A stretch of 64,000 nt of DNA from Anaerococcus murdochii (GCF_019957155.1 NZ_JAIPME010000002.1:2119493-2183492); one strand, 5' to 3'; numbered from the stretch's first letter, positions 34,328 through 43,908 are shown. The notes: a model not told the origin generated them from the sequence alone. Numbers and translations: made by a program.

Positions 34328-35309
34328 TACTTTCCCCCTTTTTGTCCATCTCAAGCTCACTAGTAAGTTTCAAATCCACAATATGGACCGCATCGTCTAG
34401 CCTATGAGAGTCAGCCTCGATGTAAAATTTACCAGATATGATCGAGGACTTAAGCTCAATCGACTTGCCAGCGACCATATCCCAGTCGCCTATGCAAGTT
34501 ACATCAATTTCAGTCTTAGCCCCCTTCATAAGGCCAGCAACTCCGCTAGAGTCGCCCTTCAAAATCTTCTGGATTTTACCGAACCTTTCCTGACTCTCAG
34601 AGTCCTTACCAGCTTCCTTTTTCTCGTCTTTTTTCTTATCTTCTATGGCCTTAACCTCGTTTACAAGCTCGTCAAGGCTTTCTTTATAAGACACATCTAA
34701 AAGTTTGCCGACCACAGGCTCGTCAAGTTCTTCAAGAATTACAGGATGTTCTTCTCCCGCCTCAAAGACATTTATAACCCCGTCGATATCGACCAGTTTA
34801 TATTGTTTGCCAGTCTTCTCACTATCCTTGGTATAAGCAGCCATTATAGCATCATAGGCGGTAAGACCTCTTAGGTTATAGGAGTACTTGCCAGTCTTAG
34901 CCAAATCACCAGGGGTAAGACCCAGGTCAGTAATTATAGCCCTAGCCACTTCGTCCGCCGACTTATCGGTAAAGACTTGGTCCTTAGGTTCGTTTTTATT
35001 AAGGTATATTGCCCTATCATAACAAGTTATATCAAGGCCTACGCTATTATCTTTTGTAGCCTTAGACCAGGTAACCCCCTCAAAAAACTTGATAGGCTTA
35101 CCCTCCTTGATTTCATAAAAGACCGCCGTATCACCTAAATTTAGGTTATAAGCCTTAAAATTCTTATCGACATCAGCCCTTAAGGCCTTAAAAGAAAGAG
35201 TCCTTGTCGACTCCTTTATAGACCCCGACAGGTTCACACCTCCTACAACCTCAGAAATATCAGTCTTAAGTCCGTCAGGGCTTGAAATAATAGCCTTAAT
35301 CTCTATCAT
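34311..35309 (-). CDS. Baseplate hub protein (XkdQ / gpD-like)
   Basis: 332 aa with YKESLDELVNEVKAIEDKKK and an N-terminal beta-rich domain (FKALRADVDKNFKAYNLNLGD) like phage late-control gpD hub proteins. A Lys/Glu/Ser-rich linker (about residues 220-245) precedes the C-terminal domain. It sits after the LysM protein as in PBSX. It overlaps both neighbours. Confidence 0.85.
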   Translation of the reverse strand: MIEIKAIISSPDGLKTDISEVVGGVNLSGSIKESTRTLSFKALRADVDKNFKAYNLNLGDTAVFYEIKEGKPIKFFEGVTWSKATKDNSVGLDITCYDRAIYLNKNEPKDQVFTDKSADEVARAIITDLGLTPGDLAKTGKYSYNLRGLTAYDAIMAAYTKDSEKTGKQYKLVDIDGVINVFEAGEEHPVILEELDEPVVGKLLDVSYKESLDELVNEVKAIEDKKKDEKKEAGKDSESQERFGKIQKILKGDSSGVAGLMKGAKTEIDVTCIGDWDMVAGKSIELKSSIISGKFYIEADSHRLDDAVHIVDLKLTSELEMDKKGESSGKTG

Positions 35310-35959
35310 TTTGCCCCCTCTGGGAACTTAAGCTTAGTCCCTATTTGTAATTTTCTTGGATCAGTAACGCCATTAAGCTTAGCAATCTCTCTCCACCTAG
35401 ACCCATCGCCCAGCTTCTTATCCGCCAAGTCCCAAAGGGTATCACCCTTCTTGACCAGGTAGGATGTCACTTGCTTAGATGGTTTTTCCCTAGGCCTATC
35501 CTTAAGGACACCCTTCTTGCTAGGCTTCTTGGACCTCTCAACGTTTAGATAAGAATATTCCTTTAGGGCAAGGGTAAAGGCCACATCGCCCGACCCGTCC
35601 CCGTCTTCTTTCCCATAGTCAAAAGACTCAATCGCCATAGCAAGGTTTATATCAGTATCCATAATAGCAACCCTTATAGGTTTCCCAGAAAGTCGCCATT
35701 TGTTAATCATCTCTATACATACATTAGGTTCAGGAAAAGTCTGACTAAAAAGAAAAGGATAAGGCTTAGATGGAAAAAATGATGAAATTGTCATTGTCCT
35801 TAGCTTCTTTTTTCCTATAGCCAAAACCTCTCCCATATTGATCGTATCAAATGAATAAGTATTATGAGGGCTTGATATGTTATGGTCTTGCAAAGGCCAA
35901 GGTAATTCCAAGACCTCCGACCTATTCTCAAAAGACAAGACTAATTGTTGCATTGTCAT
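35306..35959 (-). CDS. LysM-containing tail/baseplate protein (XkdP-like)
   Basis: 217 aa. A C-terminal LysM (about residues 168-214, VKKGDTLWDLADKKLGDGS and IAKLNGVTDPRKLQIG) follows a beta-rich N-terminal domain. LysM proteins between tape measure and hub are characteristic of PBSX-like tails and link the hub to the tube. The start ATG overlaps the tape measure stop (ATGA). Confidence 0.9.
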   Translation of the reverse strand: MTMQQLVLSFENRSEVLELPWPLQDHNISSPHNTYSFDTINMGEVLAIGKKKLRTMTISSFFPSKPYPFLFSQTFPEPNVCIEMINKWRLSGKPIRVAIMDTDINLAMAIESFDYGKEDGDGSGDVAFTLALKEYSYLNVERSKKPSKKGVLKDRPREKPSKQVTSYLVKKGDTLWDLADKKLGDGSRWREIAKLNGVTDPRKLQIGTKLKFPEGAK

Positions 35960-38196
35960 ACCACAACCCCCAATCTCTTAAGTTCGTTAGAAATCACACG
36001 TCCAACCTCACCATTAGTCATATTTGCCCCGTTGACATTTATGACAATTTGTCCAGGGTTAGATGGTTGAGGTGCAGGACTTACCGACCTAGCCTCTTTT
36101 TCAATCGCCTTCCTAGTCGCCCCAGCAGGGTATATCTTAGTCCCCATAGGTAGCTTCATCATCTCTTGGCCTTGCTCATTAATCTGAGTTAGACCCCCAG
36201 GGAAGTAAGAAGTACCAGTAGCGTTTTTCTTTTTACCGCCAAAAATACCGCCAATAGCTCCTTTTATAGCTCCGCCTAAACCACCTAAGGCACTAGCAAT
36301 CTTGCTTGGTATAGAAAAGAAAGCATCCACAGCAGTATCTATAGCCCCCTTGATAGTATCAAAAGCGGCTTTAGCTATATTAACAGCGTCCCCAATAAGT
36401 TGGAAAGCTTCTTTTACCCAGCCTCCAACCATTTCCGCAAGTTCGCTAAACTTAGGCACTACTGTATCAGTTATAAAGCTTGCCACACTTGTAAAGGCAG
36501 GTAGGACTATGTTAGTTATAAAACTAGATAAAACTTCCCAAACAGGATTAAGTGCCACGATCACATCAGCCAAGACCCCAAAAGCCCCAGCGACTAGGTC
36601 AATAACGCCTCCTAGTAAGTCAAAGCTTTCACCCATGCCACCGTCAAAAAGCCCGCTAAAAGCCTCGACCACAGGTGCAAAAGCCTCTTTCAAGGCATCA
36701 AAGGCAGATGCAAGCTTTTCTTTGATTGGCCCAAAGGCTTCGCCAAGCTTATCTTTAATCCTTCCAAAACCTTCCTTGGCCATCTTAAAGCCTCCAGTTA
36801 CAAAGGTCTTAACACTATCCCCGACCTTTTGAAAAGTCGGTATTAGTCCATTTAAAACCTTATTAACCTTAAGCAAGGCAGGAGTCATAGCCACAAAGAT
36901 ACCGCCTTCATCGCCCTCACTACCGCCTAGAAGACCCGCTCCTAGTTTAGATAAGGCAGAGCCAAAGTTCATTTTGGCAGCATCCCAAGTCTTATTCATC
37001 TCAGATGCCGAATTACCAGCCGCCATTGTAGCAGCCTTAAAGGCATCTTGAGATGATATTTGTCCCTTGGAAATCATATCCCTAGCGGTGTTTTGGTCTA
37101 CACCCTTCATCTCTGCAATTTTCTCAAGCATAGGAAGACCCCTATCCGATAATTGCATAAGTTCGTCACCTTGGAGCCTACCAGTAGTCTGGATTTTATT
37201 CATGATGGCCCCGATGGAGTTGAAGTCAGACCCAGTAGCAGCCGAAATATTGGCCACGCCCTTAAGATATCCGCCCAGGTCTTTCTCCTTAACACCCGCA
37301 GCGATTGCAGATGAGGCAGTCGACATAGCGTCGCCAAAACCATAAGCCGTACCAGTAACAGCATTCATAGCAGACTTTGAAATATTTTTTATAGCAGCGT
37401 CATCAAACTTCCTAGACCCGTCAGCGTTGGTTTGTCCTCTTAGCCTAGCCTTAGCAGCTTGGATATTTTCAAGTCTTGTCATACCAGCCCCAATAGTAGA
37501 CCCAGCAAGGCTAGTAACAGCCCCTAGTCCCCTAGTAATGGCCCCAGTAATAAGGTTACCACCGATTATGGACTTCATGATGGATGGACTTTCGCCACCT
37601 CCACCACCTCCACCTTTACCAAAGGCCTTAAAAGGATTGAGCTTAGAAAAGAGACCACCAATCTTGGAAAATCCCGCCTTAAGACCACCAAACATCTTAG
37701 AAAAACCACCCTTAAAAGCAGTCTTGATAGGATTTTCCATACCTATATCAATCTTATGCTTCCTGCCTGTAAGATTTCTTAAGGCCTTTTCCATATCCTT
37801 GGCCTCTTTTTTAGCTCGCTTGAAAGTTGAGTAGTCAAGCTTAAAGTTTCTAAAAGATGATTTCATCTCACTAGCCTTGGATTTTATAGAACTCATATTA
37901 GACTTGATTTTATCCATAGCCCCCATTTTGGCAGTTATGGTGATATCGTATGGTCTATTTAAACCGTTTAGGGTAGATTGTAGGCTTTTAATCCTATTAT
38001 TAACATTAGCAACTCCAGTATCTTTAATATCTACACTATATTTTCTTGAAAAGGCCGACTTTAAAGCCGACCCCATCTTACTAGCATTACCCCTAATTGC
38101 ATCCATAGCAGAGGCCATAGCAGAGGTAGATGCTTCAATCTTTTTTGCCTTAGCCGAATAATCATCGACCAGGGTAACTTTTTCTATAATTGCCAT
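35956..38196 (-). CDS. Tail tape measure protein
   Basis: 746 aa. Sets tail length and helps DNA injection. Helical N-terminus with many Ala, Ser, Lys; a conserved domain (about residues 230-440) with AYGFGDAMSTASSAIAAGVKE, NISAATGSDFNSIGAIMNKI and QLSDRGLPMLEKIAEMKG matches TP901-like tape measures. Hydrophobic and Gly-rich stretches follow (about 490-660). The short length implies a short tail. Its start lies inside the frameshift extension of the tail chaperone. Confidence 0.92.
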   Translation of the reverse strand: MAIIEKVTLVDDYSAKAKKIEASTSAMASAMDAIRGNASKMGSALKSAFSRKYSVDIKDTGVANVNNRIKSLQSTLNGLNRPYDITITAKMGAMDKIKSNMSSIKSKASEMKSSFRNFKLDYSTFKRAKKEAKDMEKALRNLTGRKHKIDIGMENPIKTAFKGGFSKMFGGLKAGFSKIGGLFSKLNPFKAFGKGGGGGGGESPSIMKSIIGGNLITGAITRGLGAVTSLAGSTIGAGMTRLENIQAAKARLRGQTNADGSRKFDDAAIKNISKSAMNAVTGTAYGFGDAMSTASSAIAAGVKEKDLGGYLKGVANISAATGSDFNSIGAIMNKIQTTGRLQGDELMQLSDRGLPMLEKIAEMKGVDQNTARDMISKGQISSQDAFKAATMAAGNSASEMNKTWDAAKMNFGSALSKLGAGLLGGSEGDEGGIFVAMTPALLKVNKVLNGLIPTFQKVGDSVKTFVTGGFKMAKEGFGRIKDKLGEAFGPIKEKLASAFDALKEAFAPVVEAFSGLFDGGMGESFDLLGGVIDLVAGAFGVLADVIVALNPVWEVLSSFITNIVLPAFTSVASFITDTVVPKFSELAEMVGGWVKEAFQLIGDAVNIAKAAFDTIKGAIDTAVDAFFSIPSKIASALGGLGGAIKGAIGGIFGGKKKNATGTSYFPGGLTQINEQGQEMMKLPMGTKIYPAGATRKAIEKEARSVSPAPQPSNPGQIVINVNGANMTNGEVGRVISNELKRLGVVV

Positions 38197-38725
38197 TTCT
38201 TGGCCTCTCTTTCTCTTTCAGCTAGCATAGTTGCCGTAGCAAGTGCTATCTCAAAAGAATCTAGGCTAAAGATATAATCAAAAGTATGCCCCTTCTCCAG
38301 CATATAAGCCATAAGGGACAACTCAGGATCTCCAGCCTCTATTAGTTTTTTGCTTTTTCAACCACCTTAAGGGCTTCCTTATCAAAGCCCGCCTTTTCAA
38401 CCAAGGTAGTAGCTATGCTTGTAATTTCACCCACCATAAAGATTTTTGATACTAAATCCACAGAATTTTTCACCCCATAGGCTTCTAGTAGTTCGCTATC
38501 CTTAAGGTTAGGCTCCAAGCAGCAAGTTTGGATTAAATACTTGTTACTCTCATGGCCCGATTGTTTTCTATTCTTGCCATAGGCCTCCGAATCCTCATAA
38601 TCAATCATATTAGGAACTCTAAATAAAAAAGTGCCAGTTTCAGGCACCTCAATTTCAATTTGTTTATCTTTTTTATCCTCGATTAATTGTTTTTTCTTGA
38701 TTAAATCTTTAGCACTAATTGCCAT
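38184..38725 (-). CDS. Tail assembly chaperone, -1 frameshift fusion (gpG-GT type)
   Basis: Slippery heptamer A AAA AAC at 38351-38345 lies just before the 38342 stop. A -1 slip there reads on for 53 codons: LIEAGDPELSLMAYMLEKGH to REAKKWQL, stop at 38186-38184, inside the tape measure start. This gives a fusion of about 180 aa. -1 frameshifting in the gene before the tape measure is conserved in tailed phages. The peptide is predicted, not shown. Confidence 0.8.
38342..38725 (-). CDS. Tail assembly chaperone, short form (XkdN-like)
   Basis: 127 aa, charged helical protein (LIKKKQLIEDKKDKQIEIEV near the start, DSEAYGKNRKQSGHESNKYL). PBSX-like phages have XkdN here, a chaperone that binds the tape measure while the tube grows. 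It ends KVVEKAKN; the last codons are the slippery site for the longer form. Ribosome site GGAGG. Confidence 0.85.
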   Translation of the reverse strand: MAISAKDLIKKKQLIEDKKDKQIEIEVPETGTFLFRVPNMIDYEDSEAYGKNRKQSGHESNKYLIQTCCLEPNLKDSELLEAYGVKNSVDLVSKIFMVGEITSIATTLVEKAGFDKEALKVVEKAKN

Positions 38726-38733
38726 ATATCCTC

Positions 38734-39171
38734 CTAGTAAATACCCTCAGCTACTTCGGCATCGCTTGGTGTAAAGCCAAATTCAAAGGTCTTTTCCACC
38801 ACCTCAGCCTTATCAAAGTTAGTCAAAGGCAAGTTATTAATCCAGCAGTTACCGATGTTAATTCTTTCTACTTGGCCGCCAACAGCGTCTGGATCGTCAA
38901 GACAAACCGAAGATAAAAATCTTGGGTCATGGCCCGCCTTAAGGGCTGCAAGATACTTAGCAACACCCCTAGTGTAAACATGTTTAACTACAAATTGTCC
39001 GCTTCCAGCCATACCAGTAATCTTTGAATCAACATCAGTCCCGATTTGTACATCGCCCCTTTGAAGCTCGATATTAGCTTCAAAAGAAACAACCTCAAAG
39101 ATAGCTTCCCCGTCTATATGCAAGGTTCCCCAAGCCCCCGCAATTCTTCTAAAACCTCTATTTTCAGTCAT
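38734..39171 (-). CDS. Tail tube protein (XkdM-like)
   Basis: 145 aa with the XkdM/DUF2001 layout: GTLHIDGEAIFEVVSFEANIE near the N-terminus and TGMAGSGQFVVKHVYTRGV. It forms the inner tube inside the sheath. Follows the sheath gene by 11 bp in the standard order. Confidence 0.88.
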   Translation of the reverse strand: MTENRGFRRIAGAWGTLHIDGEAIFEVVSFEANIELQRGDVQIGTDVDSKITGMAGSGQFVVKHVYTRGVAKYLAALKAGHDPRFLSSVCLDDPDAVGGQVERINIGNCWINNLPLTNFDKAEVVEKTFEFGFTPSDAEVAEGIY

Positions 39172-39182
39172 TTAATCACTCC

Positions 39183-40268
39183 TTATTCATTAAAAAAGTT
39201 GATATATAAGTCTTCCATGGCGTCGATTAAGGAAACATATCCCTCTAAAAATACTTTAGACCCAGTATTAAATTCTTTAATTTGCTGGGTAGTCATGCTT
39301 TCAGTATCCGCCCCACGTTCAACCGCATATCTTAGGTTTTCTTCGATATTTATATCAACCCTATTCTTATCTGTATCTTGTAAGACAAGTCCCTTAAGCT
39401 CAGCAAAGTAGACCCTATTAATCATGGCTATAAATTGCTGCTTATTAGCATAAGTGTTAGACACCTTGCCCACATAATACTTATCAAAAGTATCTCTAAT
39501 GTCGTCCTTGATAAGGTGCATGGCATCGACAATCTTAATCTTTCTAAAGTCGTCGCCCTTCTTTTCATTCTTGCCAGTATAAGAGTTGACAGCCCTAGCC
39601 ACCTTGTAAACTTCCCCGTCAAAGGTCAAGAAAAGTTTGCCCTCATCCACTGCCTTATCAGGGTCATCAGCAAAATCAAGGCTCGCTTCGCTTATCTTTG
39701 GCCACTCATAGTAGGTAAAAGACCTATTAAGAGGCAAGGCCGCAAGTTGACTCGCAACAAGGGCAGTAAATTCTTGTCCAGTATAGACTTCCCCATCATA
39801 AGTGACAGATGAAGTTGCCCAGTTTATAAGGCTTTCGTGTCCTTTTTCCTTAAGGTCGAAACCTACAAACTTAATAGTCCTATCACCAGGGTCAACAGCT
39901 TGTTTATTATGCCAGGTCATAAGGTTTTTAAGGTCAGCCGCCTCAAGGTTAGGTGCTGCATAGTAATTAAATTTGATAAGCTTATATCTTTCCGTAACCT
40001 TATCAAGTGGGTTCTTATCCCCTACAATTTCAACCAACAATTTTCTAGGATTAGCCTCAAAAGCTAATCTTATAAGCTTGGCATTTCTCTCGCTAAATTG
40101 CTTCTTTTCTGATAAATCGAAAAGAGTAGTAAGCTTGTAAGAACCTTGTTCGTCCTCGTTTTCACCCTTAAGTAAAAGAAGAACAATTCCTCTCTCGCTT
40201 CTTTGGATTGCAGAAAGTCCTTGAGACTCAAAAACAATCTTAATTTCAGGCATTCCTATTTTTGCCAT
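39183..40268 (-). CDS. Tail sheath protein (XkdK-like)
   Basis: 361 aa. Contractile sheath family features: GIVLLLLKGENEDEQGSY, GFDLKEKGHESLINWA, SFTYYEWPKISEASLDFADD and the C-terminal NLRYAVERGADTESMTTQQI with EGYVSLIDAMEDLYINFF. Its presence shows a contractile (myovirus) tail. It directly abuts the tail terminator gene. Confidence 0.92.
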   Translation of the reverse strand: MAKIGMPEIKIVFESQGLSAIQRSERGIVLLLLKGENEDEQGSYKLTTLFDLSEKKQFSERNAKLIRLAFEANPRKLLVEIVGDKNPLDKVTERYKLIKFNYYAAPNLEAADLKNLMTWHNKQAVDPGDRTIKFVGFDLKEKGHESLINWATSSVTYDGEVYTGQEFTALVASQLAALPLNRSFTYYEWPKISEASLDFADDPDKAVDEGKLFLTFDGEVYKVARAVNSYTGKNEKKGDDFRKIKIVDAMHLIKDDIRDTFDKYYVGKVSNTYANKQQFIAMINRVYFAELKGLVLQDTDKNRVDINIEENLRYAVERGADTESMTTQQIKEFNTGSKVFLEGYVSLIDAMEDLYINFFNE

Positions 40269-40898
40269 CTAATCCTCCATAAATTCATATTCTAATTTCA
40301 AGCTATCCATCAGCTTGATTTTCTCTTCTTCATAATCTTTCTTTGCTTGGTCAGTCTTAAAGCCTAGGTCTAAAGCAAAATCCCTAGTATCCGCAGGCCT
40401 TTTCTTCGCTTGGTCTGGTCTTTTTTCCTCGTCCTCTTTCCTAGGTTCAATAGCTTGATTATGTGCCTTCATGGTCTCATCATCAGCCAAGTAGTAAGGC
40501 TCAAGCTCATCAGCAAAGTCAAAGCGAACCAAGAAATGTAAATCTTGGTCAACCAGCTTATACTCTGGAGCCTTAAGACAATGAAGCGTCCTCTTATCGA
40601 CAAGATTTTCATCATCATAGACCCTCACAGTTAGGCCCATAGAAAAAGCACTCATAAGCCTATCAGCTATCTTGAGTGCTTCCCCGACAGTATTTCCCTT
40701 GGAAAAGTAAATAATGTCTAGATCTATTGACTTGTTTATGATGTACCTTGAATGTGGGCTAGTTGTAAAACTAATAATCTCCACACTCATATCAGGTCTT
40801 TTTTGCTTGTTAATCCTCTCCTTATAAACTTCGATACCCTCAAAACTTGCAAGCAAAGTTTCATTAACCGCTCTAAAAATATCAGTAAGTTTAATCAT
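40269..40898 (-). CDS. Tail terminator-like protein (DUF6838)
   Basis: 209 aa. The N-terminal 140 aa contain RAVNETLLASFEGIEVYKER and DIIYFSKGNTVGEALKIADR, characteristic of DUF6838 tail-completion proteins. The C-terminal 70 aa are highly charged (EPRKEDEEKRPDQAKKRPA) and look like a disordered extension. It lies between the gp10-like and sheath genes. Confidence 0.8.
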   Translation of the reverse strand: MIKLTDIFRAVNETLLASFEGIEVYKERINKQKRPDMSVEIISFTTSPHSRYIINKSIDLDIIYFSKGNTVGEALKIADRLMSAFSMGLTVRVYDDENLVDKRTLHCLKAPEYKLVDQDLHFLVRFDFADELEPYYLADDETMKAHNQAIEPRKEDEEKRPDQAKKRPADTRDFALDLGFKTDQAKKDYEEEKIKLMDSLKLEYEFMED

Positions 40899-41320
40899 AG
40901 GCTTTCAATCGCCTTTCTAACTTCTTTTTGTACCGCTGGTTTAAGGCTATCTTCAAGCCTCCTAGTGCCATCCCTTAGCATATAAGACCCTGGCACAAAA
41001 TCAGCCTTAAGCCTCTTACCTATGGCAGGGACAAAACGACCAGGTTCTTGGCGGTGTCCGTACTCAACGTGTTCCGCGTACTCAAGATTATTAGCAAGGT
41101 CCATCTCAAACTTAAGCCCCTTCTTATCAGGGCCAGTAAGCTCCCAAGACCTCCTCAAGTCCCCAGTATCAACAGGGGTATTATCCCTAACATCATCACG
41201 CCAAGACAAACCCTCATCAGCCATAGCGGTATAAACCGCCTGGTCTATCCTAGGACTTAGACTCTCGACCTTATCAAGTAGATCATCAAGACCCTTAGTA
41301 TCAATCTTAATAGTCATCAA
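40895..41320 (-). CDS. HK97 gp10-like head-tail / tail completion protein (XkdI-like)
   Basis: 141 aa. The gp10 signature NTPVDTGDLRRSWE is followed by NNLEYAEHVEYGHRQEPGRFVP. It probably caps the neck or tail. It overlaps the next gene by 4 nt. Confidence 0.88.
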   Translation of the reverse strand: MMTIKIDTKGLDDLLDKVESLSPRIDQAVYTAMADEGLSWRDDVRDNTPVDTGDLRRSWELTGPDKKGLKFEMDLANNLEYAEHVEYGHRQEPGRFVPAIGKRLKADFVPGSYMLRDGTRRLEDSLKPAVQKEVRKAIESL

Positions 41321-41682
41321 GCATCATCCTTCCTGATAAGAGGTGTTTCCCTATGGGATTGATAAATAACCCCTTCACCTGCCCTAAACTCATAGGAATT
41401 ACCGAGGACATCAGCCACAATCCAGTCTCCAGGCTCGATAGTGATTTCAGGTCTGGTAAAAAGCGTAGCTATATACATAATAGGCTGGGTAGTATCAGTA
41501 ATATCAGATGTAGACCCCTGATTAAAACTAACCGCACAGTCTATATCCTTATAAACTTCCTCAAATTTAAAAGAATCAAAGCCCAGCTCATCCTTAGTCG
41601 GCACAGGCCTCTTAACCGTGCAGGTATGGTAGTAGGTCTGGGCTAATATATCAGCCTCACCCTTAAAGATTGGGCTAGTCAT
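41317..41682 (-). CDS. Head-closure / stopper protein (XkdH-like)
   Basis: 121 aa. Features: QTYYHTCTVKRPVPTKDELGF and IEPGDWIVADVLGNSYEFRAGEG, a beta-barrel resembling the SPP1 gp16/DUF3599 group that seals the head. Overlaps 4 nt on both sides. Confidence 0.78.
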   Translation of the reverse strand: MTSPIFKGEADILAQTYYHTCTVKRPVPTKDELGFDSFKFEEVYKDIDCAVSFNQGSTSDITDTTQPIMYIATLFTRPEITIEPGDWIVADVLGNSYEFRAGEGVIYQSHRETPLIRKDDA

Positions 41683-42080
41683 ACAAGCCCGACCTTCCTA
41701 TACTCCCTAATCCTCGCCTTATAATCGTTTATAAAGCCAGCTGGATCAAGGGCAAGGTTATTAGGCGACCCATACTCAGTAACCTTGGCATTATCTCCAT
41801 AAGAAATGGTAGTATCGCCCCTAGTTACCGAAGAAATCTTCCTTGATTCAGGATTATTAGCCTCATCTACAGCCTTAGCCTTATAGTAATTAGCCTTGGT
41901 GTACTCCGCCACCATCTGGATAACAATCAGCATAAGGCCAGTCGGGAAATCCCAGCGGTTACAATAAGCAAGGACTTGGGCCTCTATAAGGTCAAAATTA
42001 AAGCTTAAGAGCTCATCGCTTACAGCCTTATTGACCTCATCATCCATCAAAAATCTTGCTTTTTCTAACTTATTTTCCAT
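41679..42080 (-). CDS. Head-tail connector protein (XkdG/gp6-like)
   Basis: 133 aa, helical, with LIEAQVLAYCNRWDFPTGLM, IVIQMVAEYTKANYYKAK and SSVTRGDTTISYGD, the pattern of gp6/gp15-like connector adaptors that dock on the portal. Position between capsid and stopper genes agrees. Confidence 0.82.
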   Translation of the reverse strand: MENKLEKARFLMDDEVNKAVSDELLSFNFDLIEAQVLAYCNRWDFPTGLMLIVIQMVAEYTKANYYKAKAVDEANNPESRKISSVTRGDTTISYGDNAKVTEYGSPNNLALDPAGFINDYKARIREYRKVGLV

Positions 42081-42089
42081 TACAACCTC

Positions 42090-42434
42090 CTATTTAAGGA
42101 GTTCTAGCAACTCACTTTTTGTAGCCTTAGCCTTGTATTCAATCCCTGCTTCGTCAAGTTTTTCCTTAATCTCTGCAACAGTTAAATCTTCTTGATTTTC
42201 TTCTTCTGCTTCTTGAATTTCAGTCTCTACTTCTTCATTAACTTCCTTATCTTCTGGAGTTTTAACTTCATCTTCTGGAGCGTCTTCTTTGATTTCTTTG
42301 ACTTCCTCAACAAAACCATTCACGAGTTCGTTTAACTCTTCAAACCTATCTTGAGATACTTCGAAAATATCCTCAACATTCCTGTAACAATCTTCTCTTA
42401 AATCATAAAAACATCTATTTGTCTTAACTAACAT
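42090..42434 (-). CDS. HeH/LEM-domain phage head protein
   Basis: 114 aa. An acidic low-complexity linker (about residues 45-80, many Glu) leads to a C-terminal HeH motif VAEIKEKLDEAGIEYKAKA-TKSELLELL (about 82-114). Proteins like this often lie after the capsid gene in Firmicutes phages; the role is unclear. Confidence 0.75.
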   Translation of the reverse strand: MLVKTNRCFYDLREDCYRNVEDIFEVSQDRFEELNELVNGFVEEVKEIKEDAPEDEVKTPEDKEVNEEVETEIQEAEEENQEDLTVAEIKEKLDEAGIEYKAKATKSELLELLK

Positions 42435-42444
42435 CTAATCCTCC

Positions 42445-43308
42445 CTATCCCGCAATTTGTGCCTTAATAATAGCCACCTTATTATCATCTGGCACGTAGT
42501 TAGCAAGCTGACCCGCACCTTGGATAGCAATACCGTTAAAGTCAGATGAATCTATAGTCCTGTAAGTTTCAATACCAAGACCAACCACACCGATATTGTC
42601 AGGAACAAAAATCGCAGCAGTATTCTTTTGGAAATATTCCTCTGGCAATTCTCTTAAGATAAAGCCTTTAAATTTATTAAGTATTTGTTCGTCCACATTT
42701 GCAGAAGAGTTCTTCGCAGTAGTAGTAAGCTTAGCACCAATTAAAAGGTCATAAATATCTGGGGTAACATAAGCATTCCAAGTCCTAGACTTAGATACTT
42801 TCTTATTCACAAATTCTTTTCTAGCCTCAAAGAAAAGTTTAATAAGTGCTTCTTCGGTCATAGCCGCTTGCTTAGTTACTCCAGCATTAGCATCTAGTAT
42901 CTTTGACATATAGTCATTAAGGTATTCAACCCATTTTTCAGCGTGAAGTGCAGCTCTTTCAGCGAGTACTTGTGCTGGGACATCATTAACGGTAAATCTA
43001 TCAATACCCTCGTGGATTGCTATAGGTTCATCGTATTGTACAGCCTTATCAATAGACTTAATTTCTTGTCTTGGTCCAAACCTATTAGAGTTGCCAGTAC
43101 CAGTACCAAAGGCCACATTTTCACCCTTGTCATACTTATTAATAACTACATTTGTTGGTGATATCTTTAAGTGTAGAAAGTCCTTGTCATACTCAGCACC
43201 TTCCGCCACTTGCAAACCACCGCCAAAAGTATTAAAAAAGTGTTGTTTTGTTTCAAATATTTTCTCGATTACTTGCTTATAATTTTTTGAATAAATTTTC
43301 ATTGCCAT
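42445..43308 (-). CDS. Major capsid protein
   Basis: 287 aa. Features: TKQHFFNTFGGGLQVAEGAEY near the start, FGPRQEIKSIDKAVQYDEPI, HAEKWVEYLNDYMSKIL and VGLGIETYRTIDSSDF, an HK97-like fold seen in clostridial phages. It follows a scaffold-like gene by 12 bp, and the head-tail genes follow. The processing site, if any, is not visible. Confidence 0.88.
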   Translation of the reverse strand: MAMKIYSKNYKQVIEKIFETKQHFFNTFGGGLQVAEGAEYDKDFLHLKISPTNVVINKYDKGENVAFGTGTGNSNRFGPRQEIKSIDKAVQYDEPIAIHEGIDRFTVNDVPAQVLAERAALHAEKWVEYLNDYMSKILDANAGVTKQAAMTEEALIKLFFEARKEFVNKKVSKSRTWNAYVTPDIYDLLIGAKLTTTAKNSSANVDEQILNKFKGFILRELPEEYFQKNTAAIFVPDNIGVVGLGIETYRTIDSSDFNGIAIQGAGQLANYVPDDNKVAIIKAQIAG

Positions 43309-43320
43309 AATAAAAAACTC

Positions 43321-43908
43321 CTATCTTATTTTTTCAGCCGCAGCAAGCCATGGATCAGTAGGCTCTTTAGTCTCTCCAGTCTTTGGAGCGTCCGATTGGT
43401 AAATCTCTTTTTTAATTCGCTCCAAATCAGCCTCGTAGGTCTTCTTAAAATCCTCAATATTAGCTTTGGTAGTGTCGATGTCAGTTTGCATCAAAAACTT
43501 CCCAAACTTTTGAGGTATCTTGTTTTCTTCAAGGACCTTAGAGGTTTCATTTTCGAGCTTCATTAGTCTAATTTCTTCCTGGGCTGCCTCAAGCTTTTTC
43601 TGTGTTTCAGCTCTCTCTTCCTCAGCGATTTCATCCGCAGTCATCTTAGCCCTAGCCGCTTCCTTAGCCTTTTCAGCCTTGACAATCTCATTGACCTTGT
43701 CCTTGGTAAGCATATTTTTAGTAGCTTCCTTAACCGCCTTGTTAACCGCTTCTTGTAACTCTTCTTCGCTATAAGAGATAATATTTTCAGTATCCTTGCC
43801 CTCTTCTTGCTTAGTGGTATCAGCTTCCTTAGTAGTATCAGCCTCAGCCCCTTCGTTAGTTTCAGCAAATCTCTGCAAATTAATATCTCTCAAAAATAAA
43901 TCTTTCAT
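43321..43908 (-). CDS. Capsid scaffolding protein (DUF4355-like)
   Basis: 195 aa with a very Lys/Glu/Ala/Thr-rich helical coiled coil (about residues 45-130, EELQEAVNKAVKEATKNML, AQKKLEAAQEEIRLMKLE type). The C-terminus ends TDPWLAAAEKIR, a usual end for phage scaffold proteins. It sits right before the capsid gene. Confidence 0.85.
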   Translation of the reverse strand: MKDLFLRDINLQRFAETNEGAEADTTKEADTTKQEEGKDTENIISYSEEELQEAVNKAVKEATKNMLTKDKVNEIVKAEKAKEAARAKMTADEIAEEERAETQKKLEAAQEEIRLMKLENETSKVLEENKIPQKFGKFLMQTDIDTTKANIEDFKKTYEADLERIKKEIYQSDAPKTGETKEPTDPWLAAAEKIR

